A stretch of 20,758 nt of DNA from DATCJU01 sp036562635 (lineage in GTDB: Bacteria; Actinomycetota; Actinomycetes; Mycobacteriales; Pseudonocardiaceae), in NCBI GenBank assembly GCA_036562635.1, contig DATCJU010000050.1, positions 1 to 20,758 of the forward strand. The letters run 5' to 3'. The translations under genes and the position numbers were made by a program. The notes below the pieces were generated by a model. It was given only the letters and a program-made list of their open reading frames with translations, was not told the DNA's origin and searched no databases. This document shows positions 5,856-13,243 of the stretch, piece after piece. The first letter of the stretch is position 1, and each line of letters begins with the position of its first letter.

Positions 5856-6506
5856 GTGATCGATCTTCCTGCGAGCAGGTACGGGGTGTGGTCGACCCGC
5901 GAGCTGGTGGCGCGGGTGGGGCGACGTCGGCTGCGGGCCCTGGTGCGGGCCGGGTGGCTGCGCGAACTCTGGCCGAGGGTGCACGTGCGGGCCGACCTGG
6001 TCCGTGACCCGGCCACCCGGGCGGCGGCCGCGCTGTGCTACGCCGGACCGGGCGCGGTGTTGTCCGGTCCCACCGCGGCGCTGCTGCACGGGTGCACCGC
6101 GGTGGACCGGTGGGAGGACCGACGGCTGGTGCACGTCACCGTGCCCCGGTGGCGTCGGCCGCCGGATCAGCCGGGGCTGCGGATCCACCGGGCGGTGGTG
6201 CACGAGGACGACGTGGTGGAGCTGGACGGGTTGCGGGTGTTCACCCTCGACCACGTGCTGGCGGATCTGCTGCACCGGGCGCCGGTCCCCGTGGCCCGTG
6301 CCTGCCTGGAACAGGCCCTGGCCGCCTTCGCCGAGGCCCGCCCCGAGCAGCTCCGGGAAGCCGTCCGACGTCGGCTGGCGCGGTACGGGCCGGTCGACCG
6401 CCCGGGCACGACCCGGGGGTGGACGTCCGCCATGGTGCGGCCGGGGGCCCGCTATCCGCTGACGACCGGGCGTCCCGGTGACCGTGCGCTGACAACGGTG
6501 TTATGA
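5856..6506 (+). CDS. AbiEi-like winged-helix protein, no nuclease domain
   Basis: 216 residues from GTG 5856, the start that gives a normal N-terminus; no strong binding site is visible. Residues ~5-50 (STRELVARVGRRRLRALVRAGWLRELWPRVHV) match the N-terminal helix-turn-helix of 'type IV toxin-antitoxin AbiEi family' proteins. The following AALCYAGPGAVLSGPTAALLHG and a TLDHVLADLLHRAP region are also typical. Many actinobacterial relatives of about 290 residues end in a DUF559 (Vsr-like) endonuclease domain. Here the protein stops after a low-complexity Arg/Gly/Pro tail, and no such domain continues in the other frames. No AbiEii-type toxin gene is adjacent. An abortive-infection or DNA-binding role is therefore only a guess; an orphan or reduced copy is likely. 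Confidence 0.65.
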   Translation: MIDLPASRYGVWSTRELVARVGRRRLRALVRAGWLRELWPRVHVRADLVRDPATRAAAALCYAGPGAVLSGPTAALLHGCTAVDRWEDRRLVHVTVPRWRRPPDQPGLRIHRAVVHEDDVVELDGLRVFTLDHVLADLLHRAPVPVARACLEQALAAFAEARPEQLREAVRRRLARYGPVDRPGTTRGWTSAMVRPGARYPLTTGRPGDRALTTVL

Positions 6507-6551
6507 GGGGGTGGCCACACTCACGAACGGACGACGGCCTTGGCGTTGCAC

Positions 6552-6567
6552 TTACACTGAGGTGTAA
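6552..6567 (+). promoter_or_regulatory. Palindrome/-10 region upstream of purF
   Basis: TTACAC (6552-6557) and GTGTAA (6562-6567) form a perfect 6-bp inverted repeat with a TGAG centre. TACACT (6553-6558) within it fits a TANNNT -10 element, which would place transcription start near 6565, about 30 bases before the purF start. The inverted repeat resembles a TetR- or GntR-type operator. No clear -35 was found. Confidence 0.45.
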
Positions 6568-6594
6568 CCGCCCGGCGCCACGAGGGAGTTTTCG

Positions 6595-8175
6595 GTGGCC
6601 ACGGACCCGTCCACTCCGCAGTCCAGTCCCACCCCCACCGCCGAGAGCCGGATCGATCCGGTGCCCGCCGACCTGGAACGAGACATCCCACGCGAGGAGT
6701 GCGGGGTGTTCGGTGTCTGGGCTCCGGGCGAGGAGGTGGCCAAGCTCACCTTCTACGGGTTGTACGCGTTGCAGCACCGGGGTCAGGAAGCGGCCGGCAT
6801 GGCCGTGGCCGACGGCTCGCAGGTCGTCGTGTTCAAGGACCTCGGGCTGGTCAGCCAGGTCTTCGACGAGCAGGTGCTCTCCGCCATGCGAGGGCACGTG
6901 GCGGTCGGCCACACCCGGTACTCCACCACCGGCTCCACCACCTGGGAGAACGCCCAGCCCACGTTCCGCACCACGCGGACCGGCAGCGGGCTGGCGCTCG
7001 GCCACAACGGCAACCTGGTGAACACCAGCGAACTGCTGGCCCGGGCCCGGGAGGTCGGTGCCCTGCAGGAGGGCGGCGACGCTCCCGCGGCGACCTCCGA
7101 CTCCGACCTGGTGTGCGGGTTGCTCGCCGTGGCCGCCGCCGACACCGGCCTGGAGCAGGCGGCGATGCAGCTGCTGCCCACCCTGCGCGGAGCGTTCTCC
7201 CTGGTCTTCTGCGACGAGACCACGCTGTACGCCGCCCGTGACCCCCAGGGGGTGCGTCCGCTGGTGCTCGGCCGCCTGGAGCGGGGCTGGGTGGTGACCA
7301 GCGAGACCGCCGCCCTGGACATCGTGGGCGCCAGCTTCGTCCGCGAGGTCGAGCCGGGCGAACTGATCGCGGTGGACAACGCGGGTCTGCGCAGCGCCCG
7401 GTTCGCCAACCCCGAACCCAAGGGCTGCGTGTTCGAGTACGTCTACCTGGCCCGTCCGGACACCACCATCGCCGGGCGCAGCGTGCACGCCGCCCGGGTG
7501 GAGATCGGTCGCCGGCTGGCCGCCGAACACCCGGTGGACGCCGACCTGGTGATCCCGGTGCCCGAGTCCGGCACCCCGGCCGCCATCGGATACGCCCAGG
7601 CCTCCGGCATCCCCTACGGCCAGGGCCTGGTGAAGAACTCCTACGTGGGCCGCACCTTCATCCAGCCGAGCCAGACCATCCGGCAGCTCGGCATCCGGCT
7701 CAAGCTGAACCCGCTGCGCGACGTGATCCGCGGCAAGCGGCTGGTCGTCGTGGACGACTCGATCGTGCGCGGCAACACCCAGCGCGCCCTGGTCCGGATG
7801 CTGCGGGAAGCCGGAGCGATCGAGGTGCACGTGCGGATCGCCTCGCCCCCGGTGCGCTGGCCCTGCTTCTACGGTATCGACTTCGCCTCTCGAGCCGAAC
7901 TCATCGCCAACGGGCTCGACATCGAGGGAGTACGTCGGTCCATCGGCGCGGACTCCCTGGGCTACGTCTCGCTGGAGAGCCTGATCGCCGCCAGCGAGCA
8001 GCCGCAGAGCCGGTTGTGTACGGCCTGCTTCGACGGCAACTACCCGATCCCGCTGCCGGACGAGGCCAAGATCGGGAAGTTCCTCCTGGAAGGTATCGAG
8101 AAGGGCGTCGCCGGACCGGCCGAACCCGTGCTGCCCACCGGCTACGGCGCCGAGGAGGCGGTGCGTCGACCCTGA
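6595..8175 (+). CDS. purF: Amidophosphoribosyltransferase (first step of de novo purine synthesis)
   Basis: 526 residues from GTG 6595, with GAGGGAG (6582-6588) as binding site. The enzyme transfers the glutamine amide to PRPP to make phosphoribosylamine. The Ntn glutaminase domain comes first: C36 in EECGVFGV is the nucleophile after removal of a ~35-residue leader. LYALQHRGQEAAG and VGHTRYSTTGS follow. The phosphoribosyltransferase domain carries the PRPP loop VVVDDSIVRGNT (about 384-395). C278, C424, C475 and C478 occupy the spacing of the four [4Fe-4S] cysteines of the Bacillus-type enzyme, so this is the oxygen-sensitive iron-sulfur type. purM follows after 106 bp, presumably in the same transcript. 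The palindrome upstream is a candidate control site. Confidence 0.98.
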   Translation: MATDPSTPQSSPTPTAESRIDPVPADLERDIPREECGVFGVWAPGEEVAKLTFYGLYALQHRGQEAAGMAVADGSQVVVFKDLGLVSQVFDEQVLSAMRGHVAVGHTRYSTTGSTTWENAQPTFRTTRTGSGLALGHNGNLVNTSELLARAREVGALQEGGDAPAATSDSDLVCGLLAVAAADTGLEQAAMQLLPTLRGAFSLVFCDETTLYAARDPQGVRPLVLGRLERGWVVTSETAALDIVGASFVREVEPGELIAVDNAGLRSARFANPEPKGCVFEYVYLARPDTTIAGRSVHAARVEIGRRLAAEHPVDADLVIPVPESGTPAAIGYAQASGIPYGQGLVKNSYVGRTFIQPSQTIRQLGIRLKLNPLRDVIRGKRLVVVDDSIVRGNTQRALVRMLREAGAIEVHVRIASPPVRWPCFYGIDFASRAELIANGLDIEGVRRSIGADSLGYVSLESLIAASEQPQSRLCTACFDGNYPIPLPDEAKIGKFLLEGIEKGVAGPAEPVLPTGYGAEEAVRRP

Positions 8176-8281
8176 TCCCCCGGGTTCGGCGGGAGAACCA
8201 CGGGCGACGCAACGTGCCACGCCGTTTCGCACGTCCTGTCGGTACCGACCTCACAGCCCTCGACGAGATGGAGCGCGAGTC

Positions 8282-9391
8282 GTGACTGCTCAGACCGATG
8301 AAACCCCCAAGGCGACCTACGCGGCCGCGGGAGTGGACATCGCCGCCGGTGACGCGGCCGTGGAACGGTTGCGCCCCTACGCCGAGCGGGCCACCCGGCC
8401 CGAGGTGATGGGTGGTATCGGCGGGTTCGCCGGTCTGTTCCGGATGAAGCTGGACCGCTGGCGGGAGCCGGTGCTGGCCTCCTCCACCGACGGGGTGGGC
8501 ACCAAGGTCGCCGTGGCCCAGGCCCTGGACAAGCACGACACCGTGGGCATCGACCTGGTGGCCATGGTGGTGGACGACCTGGTGGTGTGCGGCGCCGAGC
8601 CGCTGTTCCTGCAGGACTACATTGCGGTGGGCAAGGTGGTCCCGGAGCGGATCGCCGAGCTGGTCAAGGGCATCGCCGAGGGCTGCCAGCAGGCCGGCTG
8701 CGCCCTGCTGGGCGGGGAGACCGCCGAGCACCCCGGTCTGATGGCCCCCGGCGCCTACGACCTGTCGGCCACCGGGGTCGGTGTGGTGGAGGCCGAGGCG
8801 CTGCTCAGCCCGGAGCGGGTGCGTCCCGGGGACGTGGTCATCGCCATGAAGTCCTCCGGCCTGCACTCCAACGGCTACTCGCTGGCCCGACACGTGCTGC
8901 TGGACATCGCGCGGATGCCGCTGTCCGGGCACGTCGAGGAGTTCGGGCGCACCCTGGGCGAGGAGCTGTTGGAGCCGACCCGGATCTACGCCAAGGACTG
9001 CCTGGCCCTGGCCGCCGAGGCCGAGGTGCGGACCTTCGCGCACATCACCGGGGGCGGGCTCGCCGGCAACCTGAGCCGGGTCGTCCCGCGTGGCCTCACC
9101 GCGGTGCTGGACCGCGGCACGTGGACCCCCGACCCGGTGTTCGCGCTGATCGGACAGCGTGGTCGGGTCGAGCGGGAGGAGATGGAGCGCACCTTCAACA
9201 TGGGTGTCGGCATGGTGGCCGTGGTCGCCCCCGAGGACGTGGACCGGGCGCTGGCCGTGCTCACCGCCCGGCACGTGCCGGCCTGGGTGTTGGGTGAGGT
9301 GTGCAAGAGCAGCACCCTGGAGGGCACCGAGGTCGACCAGGGCGGTGAACTGCCCCGGGCCGTGCTCCGCGGCAACCACCCCCGCTTCTGA
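8282..9391 (+). CDS. purM: Phosphoribosylformylglycinamidine cyclo-ligase (AIR synthetase)
   Basis: 369 residues from GTG 8282, preceded by GGAG at 8270-8273. The enzyme closes the imidazole ring of FGAM using ATP, giving AIR, step five of purine synthesis in the cytosol. Family signatures are clear: YAAAGVDIAAGDAAVERL at the N-terminus, VMGGIGGFAGLF, SSTDGVGTKVAVA (ATP-grasp-like PurM fold), GIDLVAMVVDDLVVCGAEPLFLQDY, LLGGETAEHPG, SSGLHSNGYSLAR and HITGGGLAGNLSRV. The length is usual, perhaps with a short N-terminal extension. The gene lies directly behind purF, the common actinobacterial order, and is followed by two hairpins that separate it from the convergent mmsA gene. Confidence 0.98.
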   Translation: MTAQTDETPKATYAAAGVDIAAGDAAVERLRPYAERATRPEVMGGIGGFAGLFRMKLDRWREPVLASSTDGVGTKVAVAQALDKHDTVGIDLVAMVVDDLVVCGAEPLFLQDYIAVGKVVPERIAELVKGIAEGCQQAGCALLGGETAEHPGLMAPGAYDLSATGVGVVEAEALLSPERVRPGDVVIAMKSSGLHSNGYSLARHVLLDIARMPLSGHVEEFGRTLGEELLEPTRIYAKDCLALAAEAEVRTFAHITGGGLAGNLSRVVPRGLTAVLDRGTWTPDPVFALIGQRGRVEREEMERTFNMGVGMVAVVAPEDVDRALAVLTARHVPAWVLGEVCKSSTLEGTEVDQGGELPRAVLRGNHPRF

Positions 9392-9397
9392 GACCTT

Positions 9398-9422
9398 CCA
9401 CCCCGCCGTGCGGATGGGGTGG
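9398..9422 (+). terminator. Hairpin directly after purM
   Basis: CCACCCC (9398-9404) pairs with GGGGTGG (9416-9422), a 7-bp stem with an 11-nt loop, 6 bp after the purM stop. It is weaker than the next hairpin and may act with it. Confidence 0.45.
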
Positions 9423-9435
9423 CACACCGACCGTC

Positions 9436-9476
9436 GACCGGGCCCCTCGGGTGCACACGACCCGAGGGGCCCGGTC
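9436..9476. terminator. Strong bidirectional hairpin between purM and mmsA
   Basis: GACCGGGCCCCTCGGGT (9436-9452) pairs perfectly over 17 bp with its complement at 9460-9476, leaving a 7-nt loop. It lies between convergent purM (ending 9391) and mmsA (ending 9498) and is symmetric enough to stop transcription from both sides. Confidence 0.8.
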
Positions 9477-9497
9477 CGTACGAGGTCCGGGTGGCGG

Positions 9498-10997
9498 TCA
9501 GCGGTGGGTGGGGAAGCCCAGGTCCACCCCGCGGTGGCGCGGCCACCGGGCGGTGATCGCCTTGGTCCTGGTGTAGAAGCGGACGGCGTCCGTCCCGTGC
9601 ACGTGCGTGTCGCCGAACAGGGAGTCCTTCCACCCGCCGAAGGAGTAGTAGGCCATGGGCACCGGGATGGGCACGTTGATGCCGACCATCCCGACGTTCA
9701 CCCGCCGCTGGTACTCCCGGGCGGCCAGGCCGTCGGAGGTGAACACCGCGGTGCCGTTGCCGTAGGCGTTGTTGTTGACCAGGCGCAGGGCCTCCTCGAA
9801 GTCGGACACCCGGACCACGGACAGCACCGGCCCGAAGATCTCGTCGCGGTAGATGGTCATCTCCGGGGTGACCCGGTCGAACAGGGTGGGGCCGAGCCAG
9901 AACCCGCCGGGGGTGGGGGCGATGCCCCGGCCGTCCACCACCAGCTCCGCGCCCTCGGCGACCCCGCGCTCGACGTACGAGGCCACCCGGTCCCGGTGGG
10001 CACCGGTGACCAGCGGGCCCATCTGGGAGGCCGGGTCGGTGCCCGGGCCGACCACCAGTGAGCCCATCCGCTCCACGATCGCCGGGACCAGCCGGTCACC
10101 GACGTCGCCCACCGCCACCACGACCGAGATCGCCATGCAGCGTTCCCCGGCCGAGCCGAAACCGGCGGACACCGCCGCGTCCGCGGCGACGTCGATGTCC
10201 GCGTCCGGCAGGACCACCATGTGGTTCTTCGCCCCGCCGAGTGCCTGGACCCGCTTGCCGTTCGCGGTGCCCCGGCTGTAGACGTGCCGGGCGATCGGCG
10301 TGGAGCCGACGAACGACACCGCCGCGACGTCCGGGTGGTCCAGCAGGCCGTTCACCGCGGTGGCGTCCCCCTGCAGCACCGTGAGGACACCCTCCGGCAG
10401 CCCGGCCTCGGCGAACAGCTCGGCCAGCCGCACCGACGCCGACGGGTCCCGCTCGGAGGGCTTGAGGACGAAGGCGTTCCCGCAGGCGATGGCCAGCGGG
10501 AACATCCACAGCGGCACCATCACGGGGAAGTTGAACGGCGTGATGCCGGCGACCACGCCCAGGGGCTGGCGGACCGAGTAGGCGTCGACGCCGCGCGAGA
10601 TCTGCTCGGAGTGCTCGCCCTTGAGCAGGTGCGGGATACCGCAGGCGAACTCGACGACCTCCAGCCCGCGCTGCACCTCACCGGCCGCGTCGGAGAGCAC
10701 CTTCCCGTGCTCGGCGGTGATGATCTCGGTCAGCTCGTCGCGGTGCGCGTCCAACAGGTGGCGGAAGGCGAACAGGATCTTGGTGCGCTGCGAGAGGGAG
10801 GTCTCGCCCCAGGACTCGGCTGCCTTGGCCGCGGAGGCGACGGCGGCGTCCACGTCGGCCTGGTCGGCGAGCACGACCTGGCGGGCCACCTCACCGGTGG
10901 CCGGCTGGTACACATCGCCGCGGCGGGTGCTGGCGCCGGTGGTGGGTGCGCCGTCGATCCAGTGCGGAACGGGGTTCGGCAGGGATGGCGATGTCAC
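9498..10997 (-). CDS. mmsA/iolA: CoA-acylating methylmalonate/malonate-semialdehyde dehydrogenase
   Basis: 499 residues from the GTG at 10997-10995, with AGGAGGA (rc of 11003-11009) upstream. It converts malonate semialdehyde, NAD+ and CoA to acetyl-CoA and CO2, the last step of inositol breakdown; MmsA enzymes also handle methylmalonate semialdehyde from valine. The aldehyde dehydrogenase fold is clear: ITPFNFPVM with N156, FVLKPSERDP, SFVGSTPIARHVY and catalytic C287 in GSAGERCMAI. The usual ALDH general-base Glu is replaced by Asn in LGGAKNHMVV, which is characteristic of the CoA-dependent MMSDH subgroup. The start overlaps the stop of the LacI-family gene by 4 bp (GTGA), so the two are coupled. 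Its position at the inositol operon favours an IolA role. Confidence 0.93.
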   Translation of the reverse strand: MTSPSLPNPVPHWIDGAPTTGASTRRGDVYQPATGEVARQVVLADQADVDAAVASAAKAAESWGETSLSQRTKILFAFRHLLDAHRDELTEIITAEHGKVLSDAAGEVQRGLEVVEFACGIPHLLKGEHSEQISRGVDAYSVRQPLGVVAGITPFNFPVMVPLWMFPLAIACGNAFVLKPSERDPSASVRLAELFAEAGLPEGVLTVLQGDATAVNGLLDHPDVAAVSFVGSTPIARHVYSRGTANGKRVQALGGAKNHMVVLPDADIDVAADAAVSAGFGSAGERCMAISVVVAVGDVGDRLVPAIVERMGSLVVGPGTDPASQMGPLVTGAHRDRVASYVERGVAEGAELVVDGRGIAPTPGGFWLGPTLFDRVTPEMTIYRDEIFGPVLSVVRVSDFEEALRLVNNNAYGNGTAVFTSDGLAAREYQRRVNVGMVGINVPIPVPMAYYSFGGWKDSLFGDTHVHGTDAVRFYTRTKAITARWPRHRGVDLGFPTHR

Positions 10998-12055
10998 GTG
11001 CGTCCTCCTGGGATCGTGGACCCGGTCGCGTGGGAGGCGGGCAACCCGTTCCCGCGGACCGGCGGCGGTGCGGTGGTCGAGCGGATCACCAGTGACGGGT
11101 GCAGCAGATGCCGGACCGGTGTGGTCCGCTCACCGCGGATCCGCTCCAGCAGGGCCTCGGCGGCGAGCTGTCCCATCTCGCGTCGAGGCTGGTCGACGGT
11201 GGTGAGCCCGAAGTGCCGGAGGGCGGCCAGCGAGGTGTTGTCGTAGCCGATGACCGAGATGTCGCCCGGTACGTCCAGGCCGTGCTCCTCCAGCGCGGAG
11301 ATCACGCCGACGGCGTTGTAGTCGTTCGCGGCGACCACCGCGGTGGGGCGGTCGTCGCGGTGCTCCCGGAGCATCCGGTGGGTGGATCGGGCGCCGCCCG
11401 CGTCGGTGTACTCGCTGGGCACCACCAGCGGGGGCAGGCCGTGCCGCCGCATGGCCTCCAGGTAGCCACGCCGGCGCGGTGCGGCCTGCGATCCACCACC
11501 TCCGTCCAGGTGTGCGATGCGGGTGTGGCCGAGCTGGACCAGGTGGTCCACCGCGAGGGCGGTGCCGGCCCGGCCGTCGTCGTTGACCGTGTCCACCTCG
11601 GGCAGGCGGGAGGATCTGGCCACCATCACCAGCGGCACGAGCTCGGCGGCGCTCCTGATCTCGGAGGAGGGGAGCACGGGGCCGAGCAGGACCAGTCCGG
11701 CGGGGCGGAAGTCGAGCAGGCTCCGCACCGCCCGGCTCTCCCGACTGGGGCTGCGCCCACCGGTGTTGATGATCAGGTCGAAGCCCTCGCGGAGTGCGAC
11801 GTCCTCCAGGCCGTCGACGATCTCGGCGAAGTACGGGTTGTGCAGGTCGGAGACCAGGACGCCGAGCACGGTGGAGGTGCGGCTGGCCAGGGAACGGGCC
11901 ATGGCGTGTGGTGAGTAGCCCAGTTCCTTGGCGGCGCGCAGCACGGCCTGGCGCCGCTGCTCGCTCACCTTCGGGGAGCCGCGCATCACCAGCGAGACGA
12001 GTGCTCGTGACACCCCTGCTCGCCGGGCCACGTCCTCCATCGTGGGCCGGCCCAA
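10994..12055 (-). CDS. LacI-family transcriptional repressor, probable regulator of the inositol genes
   Basis: 353 residues if translation begins at TTG 12055-12053, chosen because AAGGAGG (rc of 12062-12068) lies exactly 6 bases upstream and the start then reads GRPTMEDVARRAGVS, as in LacI proteins. ATG 12040 would remove five residues and leave poor spacing. Residues 6-25 are the helix-turn-helix, and MARSLASRT (52-60) is the hinge helix. The rest is the periplasmic-binding-protein-like effector domain (VLGVLVSDLHNPYFAEIVDGLE, LGHTRIAHLDG, VIGYDNTSLA). The gene leads mmsA and is divergent from iolG, with twin palindromes between. It very likely represses both directions, including itself, until a sugar or inositol-derived ligand binds; the inducer is inferred, not shown. 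Confidence 0.92.
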   Translation of the reverse strand: MGRPTMEDVARRAGVSRALVSLVMRGSPKVSEQRRQAVLRAAKELGYSPHAMARSLASRTSTVLGVLVSDLHNPYFAEIVDGLEDVALREGFDLIINTGGRSPSRESRAVRSLLDFRPAGLVLLGPVLPSSEIRSAAELVPLVMVARSSRLPEVDTVNDDGRAGTALAVDHLVQLGHTRIAHLDGGGGSQAAPRRRGYLEAMRRHGLPPLVVPSEYTDAGGARSTHRMLREHRDDRPTAVVAANDYNAVGVISALEEHGLDVPGDISVIGYDNTSLAALRHFGLTTVDQPRREMGQLAAEALLERIRGERTTPVRHLLHPSLVIRSTTAPPPVRGNGLPASHATGSTIPGGRT

Positions 12056-12135
12056 CGGTTGCCTCCTTCCCGGTGTCGCGCCCGGTCGGGGCGCGTCTGG
12101 ATCGGTGCTGGCTCGGGGGACTTCGGGTGTGACCC

Positions 12136-12163
12136 TTGACACCCGTGTGAGGCAGGCTACAGC
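12136..12163 (+). promoter_or_regulatory. Candidate promoter for the iolG operon
   Basis: TTGACA (12136-12141) is a perfect -35. With a 16-base spacer it is followed by TACAGC (12158-12163), a weak -10. Transcription would begin near 12170, inside the first palindrome, so a bound repressor would block it directly. The -10 match is only partial. Confidence 0.5.
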
Positions 12164-12182
12164 ATTGGAGCGCTCCAACCAA
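12154..12182 (-). promoter_or_regulatory. Candidate promoter for the lacI-mmsA unit
   Basis: On the minus strand TTGGTT (12182-12177) and TAGCCT (12159-12154) are spaced by 17 bases and fit a -35 and a TANNNT -10. The first palindrome falls in the spacer and the second just upstream, so a repressor bound there would also shut this promoter, implying autorepression. Confidence 0.45.
12165..12178. promoter_or_regulatory. LacI-type operator 1
   Basis: TTGGAGCGCTCCAA is a perfect 14-bp palindrome with the central CG typical of LacI-family operators. It lies between divergent lacI and iolG starts, immediately downstream of the candidate iolG -10. Confidence 0.85.
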
Positions 12183-12194
12183 TAGAGCGCTCTA
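12183..12194. promoter_or_regulatory. LacI-type operator 2
   Basis: TAGAGCGCTCTA is a perfect 12-bp palindrome sharing the AGCGCT core with operator 1. The two centres are 17 bp apart, so two dimers would bind on different helical faces or compete. It is 38 bp before the iolG ATG. Confidence 0.8.
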
Positions 12195-12232
12195 ACGAAA
12201 AAGCGCCCTGAGCAGTACGGAGACCAATCGCC

Positions 12233-13243
12233 ATGCGCATCGGAGTCGCTGGCGTGGGCCGGATCGGCACCATGCACGCCGCCAACCTCGCCTCGCTGGA
12301 ACAGGTCGACGAGGTCGTCCTGTTCGACCCGCTGCCCGGGCGCGCCCCCGGTGCGGCGGCCACGCTCGGGCCCGGGGTGCGCGCCGTCGACAGCCTCGAC
12401 GATCTCCTCTCCACCAGTGACGGCGTGCTCCTGGCCACGCCCACCGACACGCATCCGGCGATGCTGCGCCAGTGCCTCCTGGCGCGGGTGCCCGTGCTGT
12501 GCGAGAAGCCCATCGCGGCCGACCTGCCCACCATGACCGCCCTGGTGGAGGAGGTGGAGGCCTCCGGTGTGGAGGTGCTGGTCGGATTCCAGCGCCGGTT
12601 CGACCCCGCCGTCGTCGAACTGCACCGGCGGATCCGGTCCGGTGAGCTGGGCCGGGTGTACCTGGTCCGGGCGACCGCCAACGACGCGAACCCGCCCGAC
12701 CCCGGTTACCTGCCCACCTCCGGCGGCATCTTCCGCGACCTGCTCATCCACGACCTCGACGCGGTGCCCTGGCTGGTCGGTGAGCCGGTCGTCGAGGTGT
12801 TCGCCTCCGGTTCCGTGCTCGTCGACGAGGCCTTCGCCGCCGCGGACGACGTGGACAACGCGGTCGTCGTGCTGCGCTTCGCCGGCGGCGCCCACGCCGT
12901 GCTCGTCGGCGGCCGGCACGACCCGCTCGGCTACGACCACCGCATCGAGGTGCTGGGCAGCAGGGACTCCCTGGCCGTCGGTGTCGACCCGCGCACCCCG
13001 CTGACCTCGCTCGAACCGGACGGGCCCCGTGTCGCCCCGGACGCCTACCCCGGTTTCGCCGAGCGCTTCCGCCGCGCCTACCTCAACGAGATGTCCGTCT
13101 TCGTCGACGTGATCGCCGGCCGGGCCGACAACCCCTCCCCGGCCCGGGACAGTCTGGTCAGCCTGCAGCTGGCCGAGGCGTGCGAGCGGTCCCGTCGCAC
13201 CGGTGCGCCCGTCCGCGTCGAGCAGCCGGTCGAGGTGGCGTGA
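12233..13243 (+). CDS. iolG: Inositol 2-dehydrogenase, Gfo/Idh/MocA family
   Basis: 336 residues from ATG 12233, with GGAGA (12219-12223) upstream. It is expected to oxidise myo-inositol to 2-keto-myo-inositol with NAD+, the first catabolic step. The Rossmann motif is GVGRIG (7-12). The family EKP motif is E91-K92-P93. D169 and H173 in FRDLLIHDLD complete the Lys-Asp-His set of the Bacillus IolG active site. The length matches the family. It is the first gene of the plus-strand operon behind the twin operators, and its stop overlaps the next start by one base (TGATG). Gfo/Idh/MocA enzymes vary in substrate, so scyllo-inositol or another polyol is possible; the neighbours favour inositol. Confidence 0.88.
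   Translation: MRIGVAGVGRIGTMHAANLASLEQVDEVVLFDPLPGRAPGAAATLGPGVRAVDSLDDLLSTSDGVLLATPTDTHPAMLRQCLLARVPVLCEKPIAADLPTMTALVEEVEASGVEVLVGFQRRFDPAVVELHRRIRSGELGRVYLVRATANDANPPDPGYLPTSGGIFRDLLIHDLDAVPWLVGEPVVEVFASGSVLVDEAFAAADDVDNAVVVLRFAGGAHAVLVGGRHDPLGYDHRIEVLGSRDSLAVGVDPRTPLTSLEPDGPRVAPDAYPGFAERFRRAYLNEMSVFVDVIAGRADNPSPARDSLVSLQLAEACERSRRTGAPVRVEQPVEVA

Noticed and set aside
4397..6275. Extension of the DUF1023 frame far upstream to base 6275
   Set aside because: The residues are low-complexity and cross two other genes and the terminator; the GTG at 4397 with its binding site and overlap with the EspC-like gene is the real start.
6241..8232. A 663-residue minus-strand open frame opposite purF
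   Set aside because: It is antisense to an unambiguous purF with no recognisable protein features.
8176..8281. Regulatory element between purF and purM
   Set aside because: No stable hairpin, promoter-like pair or open frame with support was found.
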